NCBI RefSeq assembly: GCF_024139115.2
Contig: NC_085140.1
Coordinates: 102,002,988 to 102,066,987 of the forward strand
Reading direction: 5' to 3'
From: Armigeres subalbatus
Taxonomy: Eukaryota; Arthropoda; Insecta; Diptera; Culicidae
Length of the DNA: 64,000 nucleotides
Shown here in pieces: positions 32,000-44,160 of this stretch. The stretch's first letter is position 1. Each line of letters opens with the position of its first letter. A program made the translations under genes and the position numbers. The notes beneath the pieces were generated by a model. That model searched no databases, had not been told where the DNA came from, and saw only the letters and a program-made list of their open reading frames with translations.

Positions 32000-33598
32000 T
32001 AATGTCTCGAAGTTGGATCCCAGTTCGAAACCCTTTTGGAAATTAACGAAAATTCTTTTAAAAAAAACCTCAAAAGCCAATTCCAGCGCTTAAAGAGGGA
32101 AATAAAATTTTATTAACAAATGGTGAAAAGGCTCAAAAACTTGCTCAGCAGTTCGAGAGTGCCCATAATTTTAGTCTAGGTCTCACTAGTCCAATTGAGG
32201 ATCAGGTTACACGGAGCTTCGAAGACATTTTCAATCAAGAGAATGTTTTTGACCCTTCGTTGGGAACTAATTTGGATGAAGTGAGATCTTTTTCTAGAAA
32301 ATTTAAAAGATATGAAAGCACCGCGTGATGATGGTATTTTCTACATACTTATCAAAAAACTTCCTGAGAGCTCTTTATCCTTTTTGGTTAATTTTAATTC
32401 GACTGGAGTTGCTCTTCTTGATATAGAGAAAGCATTTGACAGTGTTTGGCATGAAGGTTTGATTGTAAAATTGATGAATTTTAATTATCCTCTGTACATT
32501 ATTAAACTGATCCAAAATTATGTATCAGATCGCTCACTGCAGGTAAACTATCAGAATTCTGAATTTGATAGATTACCTGTAAGAGCTGGTGTTCCCCAGG
32601 GCAGCATACTTGGGCCCATATTGTATAACATTTTTACTTCTGTCTTACCTGATTTACCACTATTATTTATTTATTCAGACTAAGGCCGAAGTGGCCTGTG
32701 CGGTATATAAGAGTCTTCTCCATTCGGCTCGGTCCATGGCTACACGTCGCCAACCACGCAGTCTACGGAGGGTCCGCAAGTCATCTTCCACCTGATCGAT
32801 CCACCTTGCCCGCTGCGCACCTCGCCTTCTTGTGCCCGTCGGATCGTTGTCGAGAACCATTTTCACCGGGTTGCTGTCCGACATTCTGGCTACGTGCCCG
32901 GCCCACCGCAGTCGTCCGATTTTCGCGGTAACCTGATTTACCACCAGAGTGTTAAAAATCTTTGTTTGCAGATGACACGGGTCTTTCAGCCAAAGGGCGT
33001 GTCATTTGTAGTATAGGTTGCAAAAAAGTTTGGATATTCCCTCCACTTACTTGCAAAAATGGAAAATTTCCCCGAATGCTTTCAAAACTAAGCTTATAAT
33101 TTTCCCACATAAGCCGAGAGCTTCTTATTTGAAACCTTCTAGCAGACATATTGTCACTATGAATGAGGTTCCAATTAATCTAGCCTAATTAATCCAATTA
33201 GGTCTAGCGAAGCTAAATATTTAGGATTTCTGCTAGATAAAAAATTAAATTTTAAAAATCACATTGAAGGCCTTCAAGCCAAATGTAACAAATATATTAA
33301 GTGGCTATATCCACTTATAAACAGAAAATCAAAACTTTGTCTTAAGAACAAACTTTTGATTTACAAACAAATTTTTAGACCAGCCATGTTGTATGCTGTG
33401 CCAATATGGACTAGTTGCTGCAATACCAGAAAGGAGGCACGCAGGATTCAAAATAAATTTTTGAAAAATGATTATGAAGTTGCATCCGTGGTATAGTACC
33501 AATGAACTCCATAGAATTTCTAATATTGAGACATTGCAACAAATGTCCAACAAAATAATTTCCAATTTTAGACAAAAATCGTTGCAATCTTCTATTGC
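32000..33598 (+). pseudogene. Jockey ORF2: reverse transcriptase, interrupted
   Basis: Recognisable blocks are MKAPRDDGIFYILIKKLPE (about 32312), VALLDIEKAFDSVWHEGL (first palm aspartate), VRAGVPQGSILGPILYNIF and, after an inserted RTE fragment, FADDTGLSAKGR (catalytic D-D). Later blocks are NRKSKLCLKNKLLIYKQIFR, PAMLYAVPIWTSCCNTRK and WYSTNELHRISN. The fingers region between LPESSLSFLVN and TGVALLDIE is deleted. Frames shift several times after 32945. Similarity ends at about 33598. Confidence 0.8.
32647..32944 (-). mobile_element. 5'-truncated RTE-like insertion in the Jockey RT
   Basis: ACCTGATTTACCAC is duplicated at 32647-32660 and 32931-32944. The 270 bases between them are the minus-strand 3' end of the RTE-like element also found at 58163: KIGRLRWAGHVARMSDSNP, then ARWIDQVEDDLRTLRRLRGW. 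The 3' tail is ATAAATAAAT-like rather than poly(A), as in RTE elements. Removing it restores LPDLPPE..KSLFADDTG in the Jockey RT. A textbook target-primed insertion. Confidence 0.9.
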
Positions 33599-33825
33599 AG
33601 CGGTTCTCAACCTTTTTATTGAGAGGTACCCCTTCAAACTTATAGTTTTTGAGAGGTACTCCCTATTTTATTTTCGCTGTTCATATACAAGCGTATTTCA
33701 TAAGATACCTATATTAAAAATGAACCTCAAAACTAACAAGATATAGATCTCTAAAAAAATGTCTAAAGTTTTCGTTATTCCGTGAACTTTTTTATTCAAA
33801 TTGATTTTATACATCTAGCTTTCAA
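33599..33825 (+). repeat. Possible hAT terminus, unpaired
   Basis: CAGCGGTTCTCAACCTTTTT at 33599 matches the typical start of many animal hAT elements (CAG-GGTTCTCAA). It is followed by the diagnostic GAGGTACCCC-like text. The opposite end was not found, so this is probably a truncated copy. It abuts the Jockey remnant on the left. Confidence 0.45.
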
Positions 33826-34204
33826 TAAGACTTTTGGAGGCTTCCGAGCCTCTTGTAAGGAAGCTTCCAAGGCTTCTGAAACTAGGATTAAGGCTTAAGA
33901 GCGTCTTGATAGGAGGCTTGCGAGTCTTTAGAAAGGAGGCTTCCGAGCCTCTTGAAAGGAGGCATCCGAGCCTCTTGAAAGGAGGCATCCGAGCCTCTAG
34001 AAAGAAGGCTTCCGAGCCTCTTGGAAGGAGGCTTCCGAGCCTCTTAAAAAAGGCTTCCGATCCGATCCTATTAAGAATCCTCCCGAGCTTCTTGAAAGGA
34101 GTGTTACGAGTTGCTCCGGAAGGATCCTCTGGAAAGGAGGCTTCTAAGCTTTTTGCAATGAAGCTACTGAGCTTTTCGAAAAAAGGCCTTCATGTCTCTT
34201 AACT
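33826..34204 (-). repeat. Satellite A, inverted minor array
   Basis: About 16 degenerate monomers read GAGGCTTCCGAGCCTC, the reverse complement of the satellite A core, with CTTGAAAGGA between them. The array lies 30 kb from the main one. Units are more diverged than in the main array. The ends are decayed. Confidence 0.85.
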
Positions 34205-34260
34205 GGAGGCATTTGTTCATTCGACGTTTTGTCCTTATGATCTTTTGTTCCATAGCCTTT
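34205..34260 (+). repeat. Short TTTTGTCC-type remnant
   Basis: ATTCGACGTTTTGTCC and GATCTTTTGTTCC resemble the tandem words at 54617-54745. Too short to define an element. Confidence 0.45.
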
Positions 34261-34360
34261 CATACACTGCTCTGCTTGGGGTAGACAGACTGGATTCAAA
34301 AGTATTTGATTTATTCATCGCCATGCATGTTAGGGAGTGGTCATATTTTTGAAGATTTTT

Positions 34361-34443
34361 AACCCCCCCTCCCCCCATGTGGCTTATCGTGGTCATTTGG
34401 CAGACCCCCCCCCCCCCCCTATGACCACGTGGTTTTTTTTTCA
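34361..34443. repeat. C-rich repeat end with a C15 run
   Basis: CCCCTCCCCCCATGTGGC, then TTATCGTGGTCATTT, then C15 at 34405-34419, then TATGACCACGTGG. The same text recurs at about 39566-39678 in the same orientation. The CCACGTGG palindrome occurs in both. This is probably one end of a mosquito TIR family. Confidence 0.65.
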
Positions 34444-37400
34444 AGTACAAAAATTAAAAAAAAAACTGATGTAAGTAAAACATATGGTTAAACCGATCAA
34501 TTTTGAAGATGGACAATTTCAACTGATTCAAAATCAAACTAAACCCAGCATGGAAATTATAAATTTTCATGAATTCGAACATTTTGATGATGTTATCATG
34601 TTGTAATGTGTATCGGGTATTAGGATATCTAGAACTCGTATGCATCAGGAGGATACAAAAAAATGTGGACTCGCGAATATTTTATAAAATTTTCGAGAAA
34701 AAATTGTAATGGCTTAGAAATTTTTTAATATATCCCTATATTTTCAATTTCTTTAAAAAAAATTTATTAGTGATTTTTTTCAAATAGTTATAAAGTTATT
34801 TGGGACCTTCCGTAGATCTGGAGGTACTGGAAATTCTTAAGATATATTAACCTCAGCGAAGCCCCTGAACTGAACTCTTACAACAAAAAGTTTATCAAAG
34901 AATCACAAAGTTAATATGTAATCTTAGAGATGCAAATAAAACCTCCTACTGTTGTTTCTTTTGAGTAGCATTCCTGTAGAAATTCCAGTTTTGCTTTCAG
35001 AATCATCAAATTAGTTTACATTCCAATATTAATAGGTTTATCTAAAAGCATATAAGTTTTATTCAGAATCTTAAAATTCTCTTCATTATGCCAAGATTCT
35101 ATGATTCTAATCAGAACCGTAACACGATATCCTTTATATTCCTTTGCCTGAATTATACAGTTTTGGTTAAAAATGCAAGTTTTCATTTAAAATCCACAGT
35201 TCTTAATATCTTTGGGTTCCTTTTAGTATTCTAGAATTTATTGTTATATTTTGGTAATTAACCCTTTCAGGACGATGTAAAAAGGATTTAACATACATAT
35301 TTCGGGTTTTCCACTCGATCTTGCCAAAACTATTATAGAGAGAACTGAAAACTCGTATTTTTTTCGGGTGTCACAGGCCAAACTGCTCTGAAGTACCTAT
35401 CCTCGAAAGTATCAAAAATTATGTCAAGAAACAAAATGTCCTTAGCTGAGAATTTATCTACAAATATCTATGTTATCAAAAGACATGATATTAAGGAGTT
35501 TTGGAACGACCCGATCAACCAAGTCCTGAACTATGTATCCGTGTATCGCTAAGCATCCAAGCAGGTTCATTGAGCCGATGCGATTTCATTTATTATTTTC
35601 ACAAGCTACAATAGACCTTCCATGAGTTGATGTTTTATGATGCAATATCGACTGAAATAAAAACACAGCCTAAAAAAATTTAAAGAAATTATGGTATGAG
35701 CAATGAAAAAATATTAAATTTTCTACAAATAATGCAAAATTTCCATAAATAATTACGAATTTTCCACAAAACAAAAATAAATTAACACTTCTAAAACCAA
35801 AAATTGCAAATATAAAAGAAGAATTTTTCATAAAGAAATAAAAATTTTCCACGGAAAAATACAAAATTCCATAAATAAATCAATATTAGAAATAAATAAT
35901 AACAAAATTTTTTGCAAAATAAAAATTTTGTAATTGTTTATTGCTAATATTGATTTATTCATGAAAATTTTGATTTCGTTTGATTTCTTTATGGAAAATT
36001 CATATTTCATAATTGCAATTTTTGCTTTTACAAGTGCTAGGGTATCTGTTCCATTATAAATAACATGCTCCTATATCAATAACATTCGTAAAACAGGCAA
36101 TTTAGGCTCAATTTGTGTCGTGTTTTCTTGATTTCTGGCGTGCTCACTGCTGAAAAAAAAACACAAAAATGAGAAATAAAACAATGAGCGCACCAATTCT
36201 TTGTTTTCGAATGGTATTGATTTGGGTACATGGTGTGATTTCAAGGATCAGTTCCCCCAATTTATTATGGTTTGTGGAAAATTTTCAACTGTTTATGGAA
36301 ATTTTGCATTATTTGTTGTAATTCTATATTTATTTAATACTCATACCCTGATTTCTTTATTGGCAATTTCCTCTTTTATTATGGAAAATTTCTATTTTTT
36401 CTCTATTAAAAAGATTTTCAGTCCAGAGCTGGCTCATCTCTCAAAGTTTCTAATTCTTCATTGAAATTTTATTTTGATATCGACTCGTGGATGCCAACGA
36501 TGCCATACTAAAAATATTTTCTCGGTCACTCAGATGGTTCTTTCGAATAATTTTCCAAGGAACTTCTATTCCACATCTCGAATATGCTTCAGTCAATGGT
36601 CCTTTCAGAAGGGACTCATAGAGGAATAAATGTATTATAGACCAATCATAATTTTGGAGTTTGTATCATTTGATTTATCCAATTAACCAACTTATGAATG
36701 ATGTATGATATAATATCCCAGTGTTCGAAATGATTCAAATATTTCAGCTTAATTTGCATACTCTTAGAATCGAAATCTTCCCAAGGTTTCGGATATCTGA
36801 GTTTTCAGGGTCAGTCAAATTTGAGCTCCCATATTTTTTCTGTAAAGCCAATATCTAGATGAACAATTTTACTGAAGAAAATTGTGACCTAGCTCTCTTT
36901 TGTGATTTCATATACAATCTAAAACGCTGGGAATATATGACCCATCCATCCTGAAAGGGTTAATATTGGAGTTCAATTTCAATCGTTATTATAACACTAT
37001 TTTTAACCTAGATTGTTTTAGGAACTGGAGTTTTTTCTGGAACACTGCCACTTTTTTCATACCGCAGGAATCTCCTTAGTTCTAAGACCCTTTTATGAAT
37101 TTAAGAAGCATTCCATTTAGAATTTCATGTTGATTTTTGAAAAGCCAGCTTCTCTATGTCATATCCTTTTTCATACGCACTACTAGAATTTTGTGCATTT
37201 AGAACATTTAGGTGCATTATTAAATTTTTCGATCAATTATCCTAATTGTTCAATTTCATAAAAACTAGGCTTCTTAAGCCTAAATTATTGCCTACATTTA
37301 TTGCTTGGATTAATTTTAAATTCCAAGATCTTCTAAATTTTCAAGAATAATTATTCTGGAGTTGCAAGGGAAATCCTTCGGAATATTGACAAGCCATTTT

Positions 37401-39060
37401 TTTCGAAATTCTGTGGAAGAGTTCCGTAAAATGTTCGGTAGAAATTTTGAAGAACTAGAAGAATCCGTAGAAGGATCCGAAATGCATATTTACGAAATTC
37501 CATTAAACATCAAATTCCGAAGAATTTTCAGCATAAATTAGAAAAAAAAATCCAGCTTACTTTTTTTACAGAATCTCTAAAGATTTTTTTCAAAATCCTG
37601 GGCAACTTTAATGAATCTTCAAAGGAAATTCTTCTAAATTTCCAATGGAATTTTTTTTCGTTTTCCAAAAGAAATTCTTAGACATTTTCAGCAGTTTTTT
37701 CTTTTATTTCCAAAAGAAATTATTCGGAATATGCCAAAATATTTCCGATGGAAATTCCTGAGATTTTCCAGTAGAAAATCGAAAAAAGTTCATCTGAAAC
37801 ACCAATAATGAATTTCCCAAGGAAATTCCGATGTTTTTACAAGTGAAAATAACGAGAAAATTGTACTATTGAAGGAATTCCTTTACAAATTAAATCAAAA
37901 TTTTAAAGATTTTCTGATGTGAAAATTTCTGAATCATTTCCTGTGCATCTTTGCATGGTAAAGATTTAAAGCAATGTTTAGCTGAACCTATAAAGAAATC
38001 AAAATAACTTCCCGAAGAAGAATGAATTCCCGATTAAATTTTGGAGGAATTTATGGTACAAATTTAAAAAACAAGAACCTTGAGAATTCTAAAGATTTAT
38101 TTTTTGAAAATCCGAAGAATTTTTTGAAGATAATCCATAGACTCTTCCGTGGAAATTCTAAATAATGCCTCGAATGAAAAAATACTTGGAAAATTTAAAA
38201 AAATGTGATAGAATTCACAAAGAGCGTAAAAAAGTATTCCGAAAAAAATTCATTTCAAAACTCCAAATTTGAAAAAAAAAATCCGAAAACAAAAAATTTA
38301 CGGAACTATAAAAGTGTTTCATGTGGCATTGGCTGTTTAATATCTCTTGGAAATTCAGTAGATTTTTCTTGAAAAAATTAGAAGTCTTCTTGTTCTATGG
38401 CTCTATATTCCAACTGGAAGTTGGTCTGCTTTTCAACTTAGTATATTCTATTAGCATTTCCTCAGTTATAAATTGAAAGCTTTTATATGCCATCCATTGC
38501 ACGATTATATATCTTGTTCGCTATACAAGTACGATGGATACACTATACCTAGGGTGTCGAGAATATTTCCCACCCAAAAACATCTCGCCTTTGCTCTCAA
38601 GAATAACTGGAGACTGAATATTTTGAAGTGCACTCCTTAATGTTCGAAAAACTTCTTTTGGAAATGAGGAAGAATTTCTGGTGAAGAACTTGTCGAAGAA
38701 ATTCATTAGAATGTAAAAAAAATATGAAAAGATGAACATTTTTTTCAACCGAAAATTATATGTATTTCCCACGGTACTGTTTTGAATTTTCAGACAGAAT
38801 TCACATGGAATTTTTTTTCGGAATTTACACTGAAGATGTTTTGTTTTTTCTTTCATTAACAATTTGTAGCAAAATTTCCAAGCAAAATTATTCAGAGCGA
38901 ATTGTTCTAAAATCATTCTGAATGTCAACACTTTATCAGGATTATATAAAGTAATGTCAAAGTTTTTACAGGAAATTTCTTTACTGGATTTTTCCTGAAT
39001 ATCGACAATAAATTCTTTTGAAGTTTTTTTCTTGGATTATTGTAAAAACATGAATATTTT
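34444..39060. other. AT-rich low-complexity region, no gene found
   Basis: About 4.6 kb with no recognised coding sequence. Two parts have texture. At 35660-36020, words such as ATAAATAA, AAATTTTCC and AATTTTCCATAAA alternate, with partial inverted counterparts at 36265-36420. At 37370-38330, degenerate GAAATTCC / GGAATTTC words recur every 10-25 bases. A minus-strand frame of 136 codons (38521-38931) has no domain. Confidence 0.55.
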
Positions 39061-39530
39061 TCAAATTTGTAGCTGCAGTTCGCTGGTGCAAAAGTGTCGG
39101 CGGCGTGATGCCAAAAACCGGCGGCGCGGCGCGGCTGATTTTTTTATATTTTCCCATTTTTTCTTACCAAATTTTTGTTGTGGAAATTGAGACTGAATCG
39201 CAACCTGTTTTTTCGTTTATTTTTTTTATGGAAAAAGGATCTAAGGCTAAGATGGTCAAATAGCGCAGATATGCATCGGCGTTACGACCGCCGCTGCATT
39301 ACCGGTTTTTCTCGATGCACACCTGCGTCTTTTTAACGCTGAGTTGAAAAGACGCTACTTGGGCATCGGCCCGAAGATGCGCTTTGCGTTTAATGATAAA
39401 ATAATTAAATTTTAATGTTTTGGATTTTTTAGTTGAAGTTGTAAAAACGATACTTGGGCATCGGCCCTAAGATGCGCTTTGCGTTTAATGATTAAATCAT
39501 TATATTATAATGATTTGTATTTTTTACACC
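39061..39530. repeat. CGGCG-rich block and a 95-bp tandem duplication
   Basis: GGCGGCGCGGCGCGG-type sequence near 39115 sits in otherwise AT-rich DNA. ACTTGGGCATCGGCC followed by AAGATGCGCTTTGCG and TTTAATGAT occurs at 39357 and 39452, a 95-base direct repeat. A CGCCGCCGCCG-type relative lies near 61840. Function unknown. Confidence 0.6.
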
Positions 39531-39565
39531 GCTATTGTTATTCACCAAAAGTTTTTCGTGTAAAA

Positions 39566-39678
39566 AAAAACCACGTGGTTCGGGAGCAACACCCCCCTCC
39601 CCCCATGTGGCTTATCGTGGTCATTTTCCAAACCCCCCCTGCCCCCATATATGACTACGTGGTTTCTGGACGGCCCCT
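39566..39678. repeat. Second C-rich repeat end
   Basis: Same blocks as 34361-34443 (CCCCATGTGGC, TTATCGTGGTCATTT, CTACGTGGTTT), preceded by AAACCACGTGGTT. Confidence 0.65.
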
Positions 39679-40464
39679 TATGCACAATACAATAAGAATA
39701 ATGTAATGTAATAAGTAATAAGATATGTAATAAGAAATTTTAAAACTTTATCTATAAGTTTTTATTGGAATTGAGCAATAAGGCAAAAACAAAGGTGATG
39801 TTTGAACGAGATGGCGCCACAACAATTAAAGTAAAATGAATTTCCTTGTATGGACAAATCATCCGTTCTCATCAACTACGCATCGCATCAATATGAAAGC
39901 TAGGTCAAAAAGCAACAAATATTTTTTAAATTTTGAACACTTCCTAAAAACTATAACTTGAAAACGGCTTGTCCGATCATTCTGGTGTCTTTGGCAAAGT
40001 TTTAGGTAATCAATGGGGCTGTATGTGAAAAAAAATATACACTGTGAAAAAAATTCAAACATTGAAAATAAAACTTAAAACACGACTTTCTCAAAAACGA
40101 ATTTGTCATTTTTTTTTATTTTTTGATATGTTGTAGCAGATAATATATGTATTATTTTGCACTATGGGCCATGATGGAGAAATGATGGACAAAAAAGTTA
40201 TAATTTTTTAAAATAATTTTATTTTTCAAAAATTGTTGAAATATTATTCCACGTTTATATTAATTCGATTTTATGAAAGTACGTTAAATTTCCAATCGAA
40301 AAGGTATAAGTCATTTTTTTTTAAGTGCAGCCGTTTCTGAGATACAACGGTTTGAAGATAAAAAACACTTTTTTTTTCCAGTCTTTTACAAATGTTTTTC
40401 GAATATATTTAACATAGAATCATAATTTTCTACTATCGTCGAAATTTATTGATTAAAATATAAG
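39679..40464. other. Unassigned, 39679-40464
   Basis: AT-rich. No gene recognised. The sequence is interrupted by the TIR element at 40465 and resumes at 43544. Confidence 0.4.
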
Positions 40465-41052
40465 TAGGGGGAGATCCCCCAGCGCCGGACACCTCCCAAT
40501 ACCGGACACTTATAAAAACGGCACTTGCAGGGATCCCTTCATCGTCTTATGTAATACAAAAGAAAGCTATTGAAAAGTTTTTTACCTGCATAGAATATCT
40601 AATCCTCATGATGTAAACTTTGTACAAAATTTGAAATTAAGCAAAAATTTTAAAAAATGTCATGTTCCGCCTTATTTTAGAAGGTTTAAATAAACAACAT
40701 TAAAACAAACGGAATGCATTCTGATTATGTCGAGATGGTGAATATTAGTCATATTTCAAATAGCGATCACAATTTGTTAGATATATAATGTATCTATGGT
40801 GCAAAATCAATTTCTGGATCCGGTAGCTGTCCCCCAGGTCCGGACAGTGAGTTTTTCATGTGATCAAATAGCCATTCTTTGCACCATTTTGCTAAACTTA
40901 CTTCAATTCAATTGTTTTTTCTTGCTGGTGTATCAGAAAGCCACAGAGATAAGCAGAAACAAAAACTGAAGATGTCATTGAATTGGAGGGAATTTTGAGT
41001 AGGATGTATGAAATGGAGCTGGAGAGTCAAATAAGCTCTACTAACATGTGTT

Positions 41053-41180
41053 TAGGGGTCGTTCGAAAATGACGTCCACAGTTTGAGGGGGGAGGGGGGT
41101 CAAGATTTTGTGACAGTATGTACATTCGTTATACAAAAAAGCGTGTCAGAAGGGGGAGGGGGGGTCTGGAAACCTTATAA
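41053..41180 (+). repeat. GGGGTCGTTCGAAAATGACGTCC repeat end
   Basis: The text TTAGGGGTCGTTCGAAAATG, then G-rich runs and GTGTCAGAAGGGGGAG, resembles the complement of 51535-51603 (GTACGACCCCTAA). It is a fragment of an interspersed family, inside the outer TIR element. Confidence 0.5.
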
Positions 41181-42467
41181 AGTAGTCAGGGTGTCGACTA
41201 CCTGGAAAAACCTGGAAAGTCAGGGAAAGTCAGGGAATTTCATTTTGGACCTTGAATGTCAGGGAAAGTCAGGGAATTTTGATTGAGGTCAGGGAAAAAA
41301 ATCACAAACCCAATATTGAAAATGTATAGTAATTTTTTTTTATTTCGAGCAATATACTAAACTAAGGACACTTATGACAATGAAACTCTGAACCAATTTT
41401 AATCCATTGAAAAAGGACCCATAAAAGTACTGGTACGTCGGATCAGAATTAATATTGCGCTTTACCTGGTCATCAGACTGCATAGCCGATAAACAATACT
41501 TCCAGGCAGTTATATTCGACAACCACCTCCACTATCAAGCTATAAAGCTTTTTTTGTGGCTGTTGGCAGCTCTAGACTAAAAGTCTACTACGAGGCCTTT
41601 TCATGTTCCCCATGGTAATCGAGTTTGTTTCTAGGAAGCTTGTTAAAAGAACGACGGCACTCCACAGCATCGGCATCATATCTAAACAAGATTCTGTAGG
41701 TAATGTTTTAAAACATTTCGGGAACTTCCATTTGATGATGGGCTTATACAGTCATTGGTCGATCCTCACGTCCTTAGGTGATCAAAATAATGGTCATGTA
41801 GAGAGAATGATAGTTGATAAAAGCATCATATGGTCTACCTCATATACGTAGGTGGCGAAGGTCTCAATTAAACGTTACCCGATACTCCATAATTATGCTT
41901 GAACGCAAGAGGCGGATAATGTTGTTATCAATGGTAATGTTTCAGTTTTACATTCGCTGCTGATGTTTATAAAACTATTTAATCATGAAATATTCGGGTT
42001 GATCTATGGTAATTTTGTTTAGAAATTACCTCAGAATTCTCACTGATAAGTAAAAAATCCCAAGGGATTTTGAAAAGCTGTCTCGATCGTTTTTATTCTG
42101 GAACTCTTCGATAGATGTTCAGTAATTTTTTTTCAAAGGATATGCTCCAAAAACTTGGTAGATTGTATGATATTTACTCTAATTTGAATTGAATGTCTTC
42201 GTGAAGGAATTTATAAATTGAAGACGGTGTTCAAATAAATAATTCAGACCAAATTTAAAGTATTGCAGTGGTTAGAATGTTTCGCTGGGCTTACTGTAAG
42301 TGCTGCATAGATTTATGTGAGCTTGTAGGGATTGATCTGTACCTAATTTCAGAAGTCTATAAACTCCACAGAGAGTGATTAAGAATGCTTACTCCGTAAT
42401 CATACTTGAGAGCAGGGATTGAATCCTAAAGAACAAGTCTCTCATTTCTTTTAGAAAGCTCCAAATC

Positions 42468-42582
42468 CACTTGTATACAAGTTTGATAAATTTGTTATCA
42501 TGGCTTGTTATGATTCGGAACAGTTTTTGCCTCTCTTTTATCGTTGTTCGTTATATGTTGAGAGCGATTTCTGCAAACCCTG
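42468..42582 (+). repeat. Shared segment encoding MACYDSEQFL, copy 1
   Basis: This segment, from CTTGTATACAAGTTTGATA to TTTCTGCAAACCCTG, is present in inverted orientation at 48465-48582. Both copies keep an ATG and the reading MACYDSEQFL, then FCKP. That could mean a small conserved frame or simply recent common descent of the repeat. Confidence 0.7.
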
Positions 42583-42887
42583 CTTGAGAGCCAATGGAGG
42601 TTTCTCGATGTTCTCAAAAATACCTAATTCGTACATTTTTTTATCGGCATTAGAAGGATTTCTAGAAGCTTCTCCGGCTGTTTGGAAGTTCAAAAGTCAT
42701 GTAAAATATACAGGAGTTCACACAAATTTTCAGAAAGATAATGAAAATTCCAACGATTTGAAGAAGTCCATCAGTTCAGTAGTCTTGGATGTCAATATTG
42801 CGACTCCAGGGAGTCCGTGAGAACTCCTAATGGTGGATGAAGGCACCAGAAAACTTTTTGGAGCCAATTTCAGAAACCTGTAAAATC

Positions 42888-42940
42888 TAATTTTGGGCTG
42901 TTACGCCCCTTTTAAATGTTGGTCTAGAAATATGAAAATC
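42888..42940 (+). repeat. Half copy of the 46892-47043 foldback
   Basis: TTTTGGGCTGTTACGCCCC, then TTTTAAATGTTGGTCTAGAA matches the right arm of the foldback at 46892-47043. The other arm is absent here. Confidence 0.7.
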
Positions 42941-43543
42941 TTTCAGGAGTTATACGCATTTACTTGAATCTTTGTGAACGACCAGAATTACCTACGATAT
43001 TCTACAAATCCTTAATGTTCTGTTTCTAGAAGTGGTTAGGCTTCCAGTAGCTCAGGAACTCATATGGACTTCAATGATTCACGCTTGCAAAGATTTTCAT
43101 ACGTTTCTGGGAATTGAAAAAAAAAAAACATTTTTCATATCTGGAATTTTTTGAGGAATGGTCGGGAAAGTCAGGGAATTTTATTCTCAAATTTGAGTCG
43201 ACACCCTGAGTAGTGGTCGTCATATTTGATCTACAACTTGAAGCAAGTGAAAAATATTACTATTCTAAATGATGTTTTTACTCATGTAATAGGAACATGG
43301 ACATATTTGAACATGATGCAATTGTGTCCGGTTTTCGGGGACACTTTTCTGAACCGTGAAAAGTTTCACCAAAATTCAACATCAAAATTCATCGTCCAAA
43401 AACGTGCTCAAATGATCAAATATAGTTTGTATGAATCATTAATGATCATATTTTGCGTATATAGTGTACAAGTAAACATAACCCGGATAATTAGAGAGTT
43501 TTTCGGTAAATGGATGTGTCCGGCACTGGGGGATCTCCCCCTA

Positions 43544-43904
43544 TTGTAGCAGTGGTTGGTCATTTTCATGGTGGCATTGTATGCGATAAAAATTACTTTG
43601 TAAAAACTAAATATTTTGTTTTTTGAAACACACACTCAGAGTCATATTTTTTATCAACCATACTTCAATATATGTTATAGCGGAAGATTAATATGAATCT
43701 CTGCACAGTGAGTCAAGACGAGCAAAAATGAAAAAAAAAAAAAAAAATAAGAAAGGCAGGGAATTTCGTAAATAAATTGATTTCAGATAATGATATGTAA
43801 TATTCTACCCAAAAGTAAATATTCGTGCAACGATAGCGTGTTATAGTTAGCAGAATTACATATTGCTTGCGACCCACCAGCTAACAAATGCCTTCAGTAC
43901 TTTA
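43544..43904. other. Unassigned, 43544-43904
   Basis: AT-rich continuation of the DNA that hosts the TIR element, with a poly(A) run near 43730. No gene. Confidence 0.4.
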
Positions 43905-44160
43905 TATTTGGATTCGATTTTGATTGGATTGGATTCGGATTGGATTTGAACTGGATTTGGATTAAATTCGGATTGCATTTGGATTGGATTCGGTTTGGAT
44001 TTTTGATTTGGATGGAATTCAGATGGAGTTTAGATTGAGTTTGGACTGGATTGGATTTGAACGGGATTTGGATTGGATTTTGGATTTGGATGGAATTCGA
44101 ATGGAATTCGGATTGCATTTGGATAGGATTTGGATTGAATTTGATTTTTTTGAATAAGAT
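43905..44160 (-). repeat. Degenerate TTGGATT tract
   Basis: Loosely repeated GGATTGGATTTGGA words, the reverse complement of the tract at 20930-22240. It is shorter, about 255 bases. Confidence 0.75.

Larger units (their letters stand above)
29958..33598 (+). mobile_element. Jockey-clade (Juan-like) non-LTR retrotransposon, defective
   Basis: A 5' leader of about 150 bases is followed by ORF1 with zinc knuckles, an endonuclease and an RT on the plus strand. Two internal deletions are inferred: one fuses ORF1 to the middle of the endonuclease (about 31190-31215), and one removes about 75 codons before the RT palm (about 32390). A 270-base RTE fragment sits in the palm (32661-32930). The downstream part is full of frameshifts. 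The left boundary is approximate and the right end is cut by another repeat. It is dead but of recognisable family. Confidence 0.8.
41181..43214. mobile_element. 2.0-kb TIR element with CAGGGTGTCGAC ends, nested
   Basis: AGTAGT at 41181-41186 and 43209-43214 flanks a 2,022-base insert (41187-43208) that starts CAGGGTGTCGACT and ends AGTCGACACCCTG. Subterminal CCTGGAAA and GTCAGGGAA words are repeated at the left end and appear again near the right end. Two open frames (41603-41851, 42500-42820) match no family I know. A transposase is not evident, so it looks non-autonomous or decayed. Superfamily not assigned. Confidence 0.75.
40465..43543. mobile_element. TA-flanked TIR element with GGGGGAGATCCCCCAG ends
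   Basis: TA at 40465-40466 and 43542-43543 flanks ends GGGGGAGATCCCCCAGCGCC and a complement with one or two changes, matching for about 26 bases. The terminus is itself nearly palindromic (GGGGGAGATCCCCC). Without the nested insertion the element is about 1.06 kb. CCGGACA / TGTCCGG words recur inside (40484, 40850, 43327, 43519). No transposase was found. Confidence 0.8.
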
